64,000 nucleotides of DNA, from the NCBI RefSeq assembly GCF_014493765.1, contig NZ_JACTVJ010000003.1, positions 62,001 to 126,000 on the forward strand. The letters are read 5' to 3'. The notes under the pieces were generated by a model, which was given only the letters and a program-made list of their open reading frames with translations, made no database searches and was not told the DNA's origin. The position numbers and the translations under genes are program-made. This DNA comes from Streptomyces polyasparticus (GTDB lineage: Bacteria; Actinomycetota; Actinomycetes; Streptomycetales; Streptomycetaceae). Shown here one piece after another: positions 49,068 through 57,309 of this stretch (position 1 is the stretch's first letter; each line of letters begins with the position of its first letter).

Positions 49068-51176
49068 ATGGACACCCAGGGACCGCAGCAGCCGCGTGCC
49101 ACGCGCAACACGCCGGTACCTCCACCGCGCCCCACCCACACGCCCGGCCCGGGCGGTGCCCCCCAGCAGTCCCGCGCCGCCGAATTCCTCGCCTGGCTGC
49201 GCGCCCCCCGCCCCACCGCGCTCCCCGGGATCTGGCGCCTGGGACACCGCCCGCGCCCGGCGGAGGAGCCGGAGCTGATCCCCGCCCGGCAGCTCCTGAG
49301 CGGGGCGCTGATCGCGTTCCTGTGCGGATGGCTGCTCTGGTCCCTGCTGTGGAACAGCTACCTGGGGGACTTCTGGCTGTGGCCGCTGCTCGCCGTGATC
49401 CCTGATCACTGGTTCCGAGGCGCTGCGGACGGGCGCGTCGCCTACTCCGTCTCGTCGAACCTCTACTACCTGCTCGTCGCCGGCGGGATCATGGTCGCCG
49501 TCGGCCGCCTCGGCCGCTGGTCCGAGGTCTGGCGCCGCTATCTCGCCCCCCGCTTCCGGCGTTCCGAGCCCCAGCAGGCTCCCGCCGCGGCCCCCCAGGA
49601 AGACCCCGCCCACTGGCCCCACCTCCGCGCGGCCGGCGCCGCCGAAGCCGCCGACAAGCTGGCCGCCGAGGCCGGCGCGGGACGGATGCGGGACGTGGAC
49701 CTCGCCCGGATCGAGCGGGCCTGGCAGTCGGTCGCGTCGGGCCGCCACCCCCTCGACACCTTCACGCGCGCGGTGCTCAGCGACGGGGCCGCCGCCTGTC
49801 TGCACCCTTCCGGCGCCCGCGACCTCACCACCCGCACCGCCCGCCACGACCTGCGCACCGGCCAGGTCCGCCTCGGCAAGGCGGCCGACGACCAGCGCAA
49901 TCCGTACGCGTACCGGGGCACAGGGCTCGCGCTGGGACCCGAGCTGCTCGGGACCAGCTTCCTCGCCGTCGGCCCCTCGGGTTCCGGCAAGACCGGCGCC
50001 GTGATCCGCCCGCTCGCCGAGGCCCTCTGTCTGCAGGCCCTCGCGGGCCGTGCGGCCGTGGTCGTCGTGGGCGCGGCGGGCGCGGGCCTGGGGCCCGCGG
50101 AGAACTACGACGTGGTGATCCGGATCGGTCACCCCGACTCCGAGTACGACTTCGACCTGTACGGCGGCACGACCGATCCGGACGAGGCCGCTGCGGTGCT
50201 CGCCGAGGCCCTCGTCGGCGATCTCGCCGACCCGCACCCGGGCGCCGACAGCCGCCGCTCGTCCACCGTCCTGGCCCAGCTGCTCGGCCCCTACCGGGCC
50301 GTGCACGGCCGCTTCCCCTCCGTACCGGAACTGCGGGAGCTCCTCGACGGCGCCCCCGTGCCGCTGGCCGAGCTGCGCAAGGCGCTCGACGAGGCGGGCG
50401 ACGAACCGATGCTGCGCGAACTCGACGCCCGCGAGCGGCAGTCGGGCGCATCCGGCGACCCCGGTGCCGTGCTCGCCGACCGGGTCGCGCTCCTGGACCG
50501 CCCGGCCTTCGCCGGCTTCTTCGATACGACGGGACGCGCCCAGCCCTTCTCGCTGCGCGCCCTCGACCACCCCGTACGCGTACGGATCGATCTGCCCGAA
50601 CGCGGTCACGCGGATGCCTCGCGGATCCTGGCCCGGCTCGTTCTCGCGCAGTTCACGGCGAGTGCCGCCCACCGCGAGGACCGCTCGCTCTTCGCCTGTC
50701 TGATCCTCGACGACGCCGCGCGCACCATCACCCCCGAGGCCGTCCGCGGCATCCAGCGGCTCCGCTCGGCGAACGCGGGCACCGTGCTCACCCTCCGTAC
50801 CCTCGACGAGGTCGCACCGCCGCTGCGCACCGCGCTGCTCGGCGCCGCGGGCTGCCGGATGGCGCTCAGCGGGGTGACTCCCTGGGACGGGCAGCAGTTC
50901 GCGGAGGTCTGGGGCAAGGAGTGGATCGAGGCGCGGGATGTCACCGACCGGCAGATCGTCGCCGACGAACCGCTGACGAAGGTCTCCCATTTCGTACGGA
51001 AGGTCATCACGGGCAGGGCGCCGACGGCCCAGTCCGTGACCGTCCGCCAGGTCGAGCGTGAGCGCTGGTCGGCCTCGGAGCTCGCCCACTCCGTGCCGCC
51101 GGGGCACGCGGTCCTGTCCCTGACGACAGTGCGCGGCGAGCACGCGCCGCCGCTGCTCGTGGACCTCCGGGGCTAG
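49068..51176 (+). CDS. VirD4/TraG-like membrane ATP-binding protein
   Basis: This 702-residue protein has a Pro-rich N-terminus, two membrane helices (LSGALIAFLCGWLLWSLLW near 79-97; NLYYLLVAGGIMVAVGRLG near 132-150) and a large cytoplasmic ATPase domain with Walker A GPSGSGKT (residue about 304) and a Walker B-like hydrophobic stretch FACLILDDAA. Late segments (SANAGTVLTLRTLDEV; GAAGCRMALSG) resemble the coupling ATPases of type IV secretion. No relaxase or secretion genes are nearby, so conjugation is not indicated. The role is unknown. ATG 49068 follows AAGGGCC. Confidence 0.8.
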   Translation: MDTQGPQQPRATRNTPVPPPRPTHTPGPGGAPQQSRAAEFLAWLRAPRPTALPGIWRLGHRPRPAEEPELIPARQLLSGALIAFLCGWLLWSLLWNSYLGDFWLWPLLAVIPDHWFRGAADGRVAYSVSSNLYYLLVAGGIMVAVGRLGRWSEVWRRYLAPRFRRSEPQQAPAAAPQEDPAHWPHLRAAGAAEAADKLAAEAGAGRMRDVDLARIERAWQSVASGRHPLDTFTRAVLSDGAAACLHPSGARDLTTRTARHDLRTGQVRLGKAADDQRNPYAYRGTGLALGPELLGTSFLAVGPSGSGKTGAVIRPLAEALCLQALAGRAAVVVVGAAGAGLGPAENYDVVIRIGHPDSEYDFDLYGGTTDPDEAAAVLAEALVGDLADPHPGADSRRSSTVLAQLLGPYRAVHGRFPSVPELRELLDGAPVPLAELRKALDEAGDEPMLRELDARERQSGASGDPGAVLADRVALLDRPAFAGFFDTTGRAQPFSLRALDHPVRVRIDLPERGHADASRILARLVLAQFTASAAHREDRSLFACLILDDAARTITPEAVRGIQRLRSANAGTVLTLRTLDEVAPPLRTALLGAAGCRMALSGVTPWDGQQFAEVWGKEWIEARDVTDRQIVADEPLTKVSHFVRKVITGRAPTAQSVTVRQVERERWSASELAHSVPPGHAVLSLTTVRGEHAPPLLVDLRG

Positions 51177-51511
51177 GAGCCCGACCCTCCCGTACCCAGG
51201 TCCGGCCGGCCACCCCTGCGTGGCCCCCGTTTGCGGTTCGCGCAGGAATCTCTCCCGCTCCTCGTGCGGAACCGGCGAATCCCCTTGGCTCCCGCGCCTG
51301 CCTATACCGCCCGCAGCTCCTCGTCGGCCCCGCTCCCACCGAGGCAGCACAGAATCGCCACGGGCCGCACAACTTGTCCATACACTGAGGCAGAATTGCG
51401 GTGCCCGCTTCATACGTCCCGGCCAAAAGCCGACAAGTCCTCCCACCGGGACCCAGTGCGCCCCCAACGCACCCCGGCCCACACATCTCCCCCACGGATT
51501 ACGGAAGGCCC
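51177..51511. other. 335-bp gap upstream of the PucR-type regulator
   Basis: No coding frame is convincing. A TTGTCCATACACTG segment (51374-51387) could contain promoter elements but lacks a well-placed partner. No strong palindrome or riboswitch-like structure stands out. The region probably includes the regulator's promoter. Confidence 0.35.
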
Positions 51512-53158
51512 ATGCCGCCCACCCTCGCCTCGCTCGTCCATCACTCCGCGCTCAAGCTCCGCGTGCGCGCCGGACAGGACCGGCTGGACACTCCGGTGCG
51601 CTGGGCCCATGTCAGCGAACTCGCCGATCCCGTCCCGTACATGGAGGGCGGCGAGCTGCTCCTGATCACGGCGCTCAAGCTCGACGCCGAGGACCACGAA
51701 GCCATGCGCAGCTATGTGAAGCGCCTGGTCGACGCGGGCGTGATCGGGCTCGGCTTCGCGGTCGGCGTCAATTACGAGGACATCCCGGACGCGCTGGTCG
51801 AGGCCGCCTCCGGCGAAGGTCTGCCGCTGCTCGAAGTGCCGCGCCGCACCCCCTTCCTGGCGATCAGCAAGGCGGTGTCGGCGGCCATCGCGGCCGATCA
51901 GTACAAGTCCGTGACGGCCGGCTTCGCCGCGCAGCGCGAGCTCACCAAGCAGGCGCTCGCGGGCGGCCCCGAAGGGCTGCTCGCCGCGCTCGCCGCGCAG
52001 GTCGACGGCTGGGCCGCGCTGTACGACACGTCGGGCGCCGTCGTCGCCACCGCGCCCGACTGGGCCGCGCGCCGGGCCGCCACGCTCACACCCGACGTGG
52101 AACGCCTTCGTTCACGGCCGGCCCCCGCGAGCCTGGTGGTCTCCGGGGCGGACGACCGGGTGGAGCTGCACTCCATCGGCGCCGGACGCCGGCCCCGTAC
52201 GGCACTCGCGGTCGGCACCGCGAGCAGCCTCGGCACGGCCGAGCGCTATGCCGTGCACTCCGCGATCGCCCTGCTCACGCTGACCACCGAACGGTCACGG
52301 ACCCTGCACTCGGCCGAGCAGCGCCTGGGCGCGGCGGTGCTGCGGATGCTGCTCGCCGGGGAGCCGACCCATGCCCGTACGGTCGCGGGCGATCTGTACG
52401 GCGGACTGCTCGACGCGCCGTTCCGGCTGCTCGTCGCCGAGACGGTGTCGGCCTCGGCCCGGGTGCACGCGGATGTGCACGCGCCGCTGCCGCCGGAGCC
52501 GGCCGCGGACGCGGCGGCCGAGGAGGATCCGCTGGTGGCCCTGGCCGACGTGGTCGAGGCCGCGGCCGCGCACTCCGGTGAGGCGGTCCTCGTCGTACCC
52601 GACGGGGGCGACCGGCTCGTGGTCCTGATGACCGACGGGGGTGCGGCGGCCTCCGCCTGCGTCGAGCACGCCCGGCAGCTGGAGCGGGCCCGCGCGGCGG
52701 GGCGCGACCAGCCCGCGCCCGAGACCGACGACCTCGTGGTCGGGCTCTCCGCGCCGGCCGGTCCGATCGCGGCGGCGGCCGCGTACAAGCAGGCCGAACA
52801 GGCGCTGTCGGTGGCCCGGCGCAGGGGCCGCTTCCTGGTGGAGCACGAGTCTCTCGCCGCGGGATCTGTGCTTCCGCTGCTCGCCGACGATGCCGTACGG
52901 GCCTTCGCGGACGGGCTGCTCAGGGCGTTGTACGAGCACGATGCGACGGGGCGCGGGGATCTGGTCGAGTCGTTGCGGGCGTGGCTTTCACGGCATGGGC
53001 AGTGGGACGCGGCGGCGGCGGATCTGGGTGTGCACCGGCATACGTTGCGGTACCGGATGCGGAGGGTCGAGGAGATCCTGGGCCGTTCGCTCGACGATGC
53101 GGATGTCCGGATGGAGCTCTGGCTGGCGTTGAAGGCCACGGCTGCGGCGTCCGAGTGA
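51512..53158 (+). CDS. PucR-family transcriptional regulator
   Basis: The 548-residue protein has an N-terminal PucR domain (residues about 10-125; ELADPVPYMEGGELLLITALKL), a GGDEF-related central region and a C-terminal Fis-type HTH (WDAAAADLGVHRHTLRYRMRRV). ATG 51512 follows GGAAGG. Members regulate purine, GABA or amino-acid use. Lying between gabT and the aldehyde dehydrogenase, it is the likely regulator of GABA breakdown. A palindromic element separates it from the dehydrogenase. Confidence 0.9.
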   Translation: MPPTLASLVHHSALKLRVRAGQDRLDTPVRWAHVSELADPVPYMEGGELLLITALKLDAEDHEAMRSYVKRLVDAGVIGLGFAVGVNYEDIPDALVEAASGEGLPLLEVPRRTPFLAISKAVSAAIAADQYKSVTAGFAAQRELTKQALAGGPEGLLAALAAQVDGWAALYDTSGAVVATAPDWAARRAATLTPDVERLRSRPAPASLVVSGADDRVELHSIGAGRRPRTALAVGTASSLGTAERYAVHSAIALLTLTTERSRTLHSAEQRLGAAVLRMLLAGEPTHARTVAGDLYGGLLDAPFRLLVAETVSASARVHADVHAPLPPEPAADAAAEEDPLVALADVVEAAAAHSGEAVLVVPDGGDRLVVLMTDGGAAASACVEHARQLERARAAGRDQPAPETDDLVVGLSAPAGPIAAAAAYKQAEQALSVARRRGRFLVEHESLAAGSVLPLLADDAVRAFADGLLRALYEHDATGRGDLVESLRAWLSRHGQWDAAAADLGVHRHTLRYRMRRVEEILGRSLDDADVRMELWLALKATAAASE

Positions 53159-53171
53159 CGGTGCGGATCCG

Positions 53172-53296
53172 TGGGTGGGTGGCGCCTGCGGCGGGCCCTT
53201 CTCCCCGCCCCGCCCCTTCCCGAAACCGGGGGCTTCGCCCCCGGACCCCCGCATCCGCACTCCGTGCGGGTCTGCTCAAGCGCCGCAGGGGCTGAA
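53172..53296 (+). repeat. Dispersed palindromic element, copy C
   Basis: It shares ends and spacing with copy A. Its hairpins are CCGGGGGC-TTC-GCCCCCGG (53226-53244) and CCGCAC-TCC-GTGCGG (53255-53269). Relative to copy A, the second hairpin has C-G where copy A has A-T at the matched pair, a compensatory change. It lies between the PucR-type gene and the aldehyde dehydrogenase. Confidence 0.85.
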
Positions 53297-53410
53297 TTGG
53301 CCAAGTTGGCCACCCGACTGCTCCACCCCGGACAAACGCCTTGGCCGCTCCGCACCCCTACCGTGGAAAGTGACCCCACACCCGAGCAGCACCCGCGGAA
53401 GGGCCCGGCC

Positions 53411-54856
53411 ATGACCGAAACCCATGCCTTCTGGCTCGCCGGCCGCCAGGCCACCGGCGAGACCACCCTCGATGTCACCTCTCCCTGGGACGGCCGTACG
53501 GTCGCCGCGGTGAGTGTGCCGACCGATGCCCAGGTCGAGGAGGCGGTGGCCGCCGCGTACGCGGTACGGGACGAGTTCGCCGCGACCCCCGCCCATGTGC
53601 GGGCCGCCGCCCTCGACCACGTGTCCAAGCGGCTCGTCGAGCGCACCGAGGAGATCGCCCGGCTGATCTCCGCCGAGAACGGCAAGCCCATGAAGTGGGC
53701 CCGCGGCGAGGTCGGCCGTGCCGTCTCCGTGTTCCGGTTCGCCGCCGAAGAGGCCCGCCGCTTCAACGGCGGCGAGGCCCAGCGCCTCGACACCGACGCC
53801 GGCGGCCAGGGCCGTCTCGCCCTGACCCGCCGCTTCCCCAAGGGCGTCGTGCTCGGCATCGCACCGTTCAACTTCCCGCTGAACCTGTGTGCCCACAAGA
53901 TCGCCCCGGCCATCGCGGTCGGCACCCCGATCATCCTCAAGCCCGCCCCGGCCACCCCGCTGAGCGGCCTCGTCATCGGCGAGCTGCTCGCCGAGACCGA
54001 GCTGCCGGCCGGCTCCTGGTCGGTGCTTCCGGTCGCCAACGACCACATGCCGCAGCTGGTGCAGGACGAGCGGCTGCCCGTCATCTCCTTCACGGGTTCC
54101 GACAAGGTCGGCTACGCGATCATGGACTCGGTCCCGCGCAAGCACCTCACCCTGGAGCTCGGCGGCAACGGCGCGGCCGTGGTCCTCGCCGACTGGGCGA
54201 GCGACGAGGACCTGGACTGGGCGGCGACCCGTATCGCCACCTTCTCCAACTACCAGGGCGGCCAGTCCTGCATCTCGGTGCAGCGCGTCATCGTCGACGA
54301 GTCGCTGCACGACCGTCTCCTTCCGCGCATCGTCAAGGCCGTCGAGGCCCAGGTCACCGGCGACCCGTCGGACGACAGGACGGACGTGGGCCCGCTGGTC
54401 AGCGAGGACGCCGCCCGCCGTGTCGAGTCCTGGGTGGACGAGGCCGTGAAGGCCGGCGCCCAGCTGCTCACCGGCGGCCGCCGCGACGGCGCCTCGTACG
54501 CGCCGACGGTCCTCACGGACGTGCCGGCCGATGTCACGATCTCCTGCGAGGAGGTCTTCGGACCCGTCCTCACCGTGCAGAAGGTCAGCGGCGAGGCCGA
54601 GGCCTTCGCCGCCGTCAACGACTCCAAGTACGGCCTGCAGGCAGGCGTGTTCACGCACGACGTGCAGACCGCCTTCCGCGCCCACCGCGCCCTCGAGGTC
54701 GGCGGCGTGATCGTCGGCGACGTGCCCTCGTACCGCGCGGACCAGATGCCGTACGGCGGCGCCAAGCAGTCCGGCGTCGGCCGCGAGGGTGTCCGCTTCG
54801 CGATGGAGGACTACACGTACGAGCGCGTGATGGTCTTCACCGGCATCCAGCTCTGA
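53411..54856 (+). CDS. Aldehyde dehydrogenase (succinate semialdehyde type) of the GABA pathway
   Basis: This 481-residue NAD(P)-dependent aldehyde dehydrogenase has the catalytic Cys in GGQSCISVQRV, the base Glu in LTLELGGNGAA and the coenzyme loop FTGSDKVG. Its sequence is distinct from the two aminobutyraldehyde-type enzymes, with NFPLNL instead of the NYP motif. ATG 53411 follows GGAAGGG. Placement after gabT and the PucR regulator suggests oxidation of succinate semialdehyde to succinate; other aldehydes are possible. A perfect terminator follows. Confidence 0.88.
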   Translation: MTETHAFWLAGRQATGETTLDVTSPWDGRTVAAVSVPTDAQVEEAVAAAYAVRDEFAATPAHVRAAALDHVSKRLVERTEEIARLISAENGKPMKWARGEVGRAVSVFRFAAEEARRFNGGEAQRLDTDAGGQGRLALTRRFPKGVVLGIAPFNFPLNLCAHKIAPAIAVGTPIILKPAPATPLSGLVIGELLAETELPAGSWSVLPVANDHMPQLVQDERLPVISFTGSDKVGYAIMDSVPRKHLTLELGGNGAAVVLADWASDEDLDWAATRIATFSNYQGGQSCISVQRVIVDESLHDRLLPRIVKAVEAQVTGDPSDDRTDVGPLVSEDAARRVESWVDEAVKAGAQLLTGGRRDGASYAPTVLTDVPADVTISCEEVFGPVLTVQKVSGEAEAFAAVNDSKYGLQAGVFTHDVQTAFRAHRALEVGGVIVGDVPSYRADQMPYGGAKQSGVGREGVRFAMEDYTYERVMVFTGIQL

Positions 54857-54893
54857 CGAACCCCGGCGGCCGCCGGCCGGCTCCGGCGGCTCC

Positions 54894-54934
54894 GACAGGG
54901 GAACTCCCGCTACTGAGGCGGGAGTTCCCCTGTC
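54894..54934 (+). terminator. Perfect 17-bp hairpin terminator
   Basis: Arms 54894-54910 and 54918-54934 are exact reverse complements around the loop TACTGAG. It ends the aldehyde dehydrogenase transcript 14 bp before the first kinase gene. Confidence 0.85.
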
Positions 54935-54947
54935 ACCATGGGCCGCC

Positions 54948-57146
54948 ATGGGGGAGCGGGAAGCGCAGCGCATCGGGCCGTACACCGTCGTCGCCGGGCT
55001 CGGCGAAGGCGGCATGGGCGCGGTGTATCTCGCGCGGGACGCCCGCCGACGGCCGGTCGCGGTCAAGGTCCTGCGGCCCGAACTCGCCCGCGACCCGGGC
55101 ATGGTGCGCCGCTTCCGGCGCGAGGCCGACACCGCTTCGGCGGTACGGGGCCGTGGCGTGGCCCGGCTGCTCGGCCACGACCTCGACGGGCCGCTGCCCT
55201 GGATCGCCGCCGAATTCCTCGCCGGCCCCACCCTGCACGAGGCCGTCGGCCTCTGCGGCACCTTCGACGAGGCCGGTGCGCGGGCGCTCGGTGCCCGACT
55301 GGCCCGTGCGCTCACGGTGATTCACGGGGCCGGCCTGGTGCACCGCGACCTCAAGCCGTCCAACATCGTGCTCACCCACGACGGCCCGCGCGTCATCGAC
55401 TTCGGCATCGCACGGCCCGAGCACGGCCTCACCCTCACCGATCCGGGCACCGCCCCCGCCACCCCCGGATACGCGCCGCCCGAGCAGGTCACCGGGCGCC
55501 GGTCCGGGCCGCCCGCCGATGTGTTCGCGCTGGGCGCGGTCCTCGTCTTCGCCTGTACGGGACGTGCCCCGTTCGGATCGGGGCATCCGGCGGCCGTCAA
55601 CTTCCGTGTCGTACACGAGAATCCTGACCTGGACGGGGTGCCGCCCGCGCTGACCGCACTGCTGCGGGACTGTCTGGCGAAGGCCCCCGGGGCCCGCCCG
55701 GCGCCCGGCACCCTGGCCCGGCTCCTCGGACGCACAGGGCACAGTGGGCGGGCGGCGCGCGCCGGGCGGACGGAGCGCGGTGAGCAGGCAGCACGCGCTG
55801 AACTGCCTTGGCGCCGTGCGCCGTTGCGCGAGGAGATCGAGCGGCGGACCCGCCAGGCCGAGCAGGCGATCGCGGAGGCCGGGCAGACCGACGAAGGGAG
55901 CCGGTCACCCGGCCGGTCGGTCAGCCGCCGTACCGTGCTCGCGGCCTCCGGCACCGCCGTGCTGGCGGCGGGCGGCGGGGTGCTCGCCTGGTGGCTGCGG
56001 CGCGAGCGGCCCACGGGTCCGGAAGTCAGCGAAAGCGGTGTCCCGTACGCCGAACCGCTCGCCGACCCGCAGGTGGGATCCGTCCCCGACCCCCTGTGGA
56101 CGGCCGAGGGCATCGCCCCGGACGGCCCCGGCCCCCTTGCCGTCGACCGCGTGGTCGTCGCCCCGGCCGGCGGCGGACTCGCCGCGTGGCGGCAGGACAC
56201 GGGCGCCCCCGCCTGGTCCTGGCCGGGCCGCGGCGCACCCGAGCGCCGCGGGCCCCTCCTCGCGGTGGGGCGCACGCTGTACGTGGTGACGCCCGGCGGA
56301 CGGCTCACCGCGCTCGACGCCCGCAGCGGTGAGGCCGCGTGGGACACGACGGAGGCCGAGGCACTGCAGGCGCTCGCCGCCGACCGTGCGCAGGTGTACG
56401 TGCTCGACGCCCAACGGCGGGTCGCGGCCGTCGCGTTGAGCACCCGCGAGGTGCGCTGGCGCTCCGCCGAGACCGTCGCCTCCGAAGGGCCGGTCGGCGC
56501 CGCCGTGGCCGACGGCCGGCTGCTCGTCTGCGCGCGCGAAGGGCAGGGCGTCGCGTTCGATCTCCTGACCGGCGAGGTGTGCTGGCGCAAGGACTTCGGG
56601 CCGGTCGCACCGTATCTCGCGGACACGGGTCTGACGCCCGCCGTGCACGGTGACGCGTTCTGCGTGGGCGGCGCACGCCTCGCGGTCGTGCGGGCCCGCG
56701 ACGGCAAGGAGCGCTGGGCGCAGGACGACGACTCCGAGTTCGGCGAGCGGTCCTGGGGCGCACCGGCCGTCGTCGGGGACCGGCTCTATGCGCCGCACCC
56801 TTGGGCGACCCGGCGTGAACTGCTCTGCCTGGACATGGCGAACGGCTCCCGGATCTGGGCCACCGACGTCGGCTACGCGCAATCCTTCAGCTTTGACGAC
56901 GAAGTGCTGCCGGTGCAGCCGCCCGTACAGGAGGGCAAGGCGCTCTACGTACCGCTCGGCGTGCAGCACCGTGACAACGAGGAGCGCCGGCACGACCAGG
57001 GCGTCGCCGCCCTCGACGCCGCCTCGGGGACCAAGCTGTGGGTGCACAGCGACGACTCGGGACAGCCGGGCTGGCGGCTCGCCGCGGCCGCGGGCCGGAT
57101 GTTCGTGGCGCACGGAGAGCGGTTACGGGCGATGCCCACGTGGTGA
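54948..57146 (+). CDS. Membrane Ser/Thr protein kinase with PQQ-type beta-propeller sensor domain
   Basis: This 732-residue eukaryotic-like kinase has the Gly loop GLGEGGMG (18-25), catalytic Lys 40 (VAVK), HRDLKPSN (132-139) and DFG (151-153). One membrane helix lies at about 326-348, preceded by twin Arg. The extracytoplasmic C-terminus carries PQQ-like repeats (LTALDARSGEAAWDT; VAALDAASGTKLWVH). All catalytic residues are present. Codon 726 is TTA (57123-57125), so complete synthesis probably needs the bldA tRNA. The ATG at 54948 is 13 bp after the terminator. Substrates and ligand are unknown. Confidence 0.9.
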   Translation: MGEREAQRIGPYTVVAGLGEGGMGAVYLARDARRRPVAVKVLRPELARDPGMVRRFRREADTASAVRGRGVARLLGHDLDGPLPWIAAEFLAGPTLHEAVGLCGTFDEAGARALGARLARALTVIHGAGLVHRDLKPSNIVLTHDGPRVIDFGIARPEHGLTLTDPGTAPATPGYAPPEQVTGRRSGPPADVFALGAVLVFACTGRAPFGSGHPAAVNFRVVHENPDLDGVPPALTALLRDCLAKAPGARPAPGTLARLLGRTGHSGRAARAGRTERGEQAARAELPWRRAPLREEIERRTRQAEQAIAEAGQTDEGSRSPGRSVSRRTVLAASGTAVLAAGGGVLAWWLRRERPTGPEVSESGVPYAEPLADPQVGSVPDPLWTAEGIAPDGPGPLAVDRVVVAPAGGGLAAWRQDTGAPAWSWPGRGAPERRGPLLAVGRTLYVVTPGGRLTALDARSGEAAWDTTEAEALQALAADRAQVYVLDAQRRVAAVALSTREVRWRSAETVASEGPVGAAVADGRLLVCAREGQGVAFDLLTGEVCWRKDFGPVAPYLADTGLTPAVHGDAFCVGGARLAVVRARDGKERWAQDDDSEFGERSWGAPAVVGDRLYAPHPWATRRELLCLDMANGSRIWATDVGYAQSFSFDDEVLPVQPPVQEGKALYVPLGVQHRDNEERRHDQGVAALDAASGTKLWVHSDDSGQPGWRLAAAAGRMFVAHGERLRAMPTW

Positions 57147-57309
57147 GTGCGACGGGTGAGCTCCCGCCTCGGAGGTCCAGGGCCGCGCACCCTCATGAAT
57201 CCGGCATTCCGGGACTACCCTGAGCCGGGTCCCGCCGTGGCACGACGGGACTGTGGCGCGCGCCGATCCTGGCCGGGGGGCGGGAGGCGGGCGCTCGGGG
57301 GACCTATCG

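Noticed and set aside
49068-51176. VirD4-like gene as part of an integrative conjugative element
   Set aside because: No integrase, att repeat, relaxase, TraB or tRNA gene is seen within the window, and the flanking genes are core metabolism.
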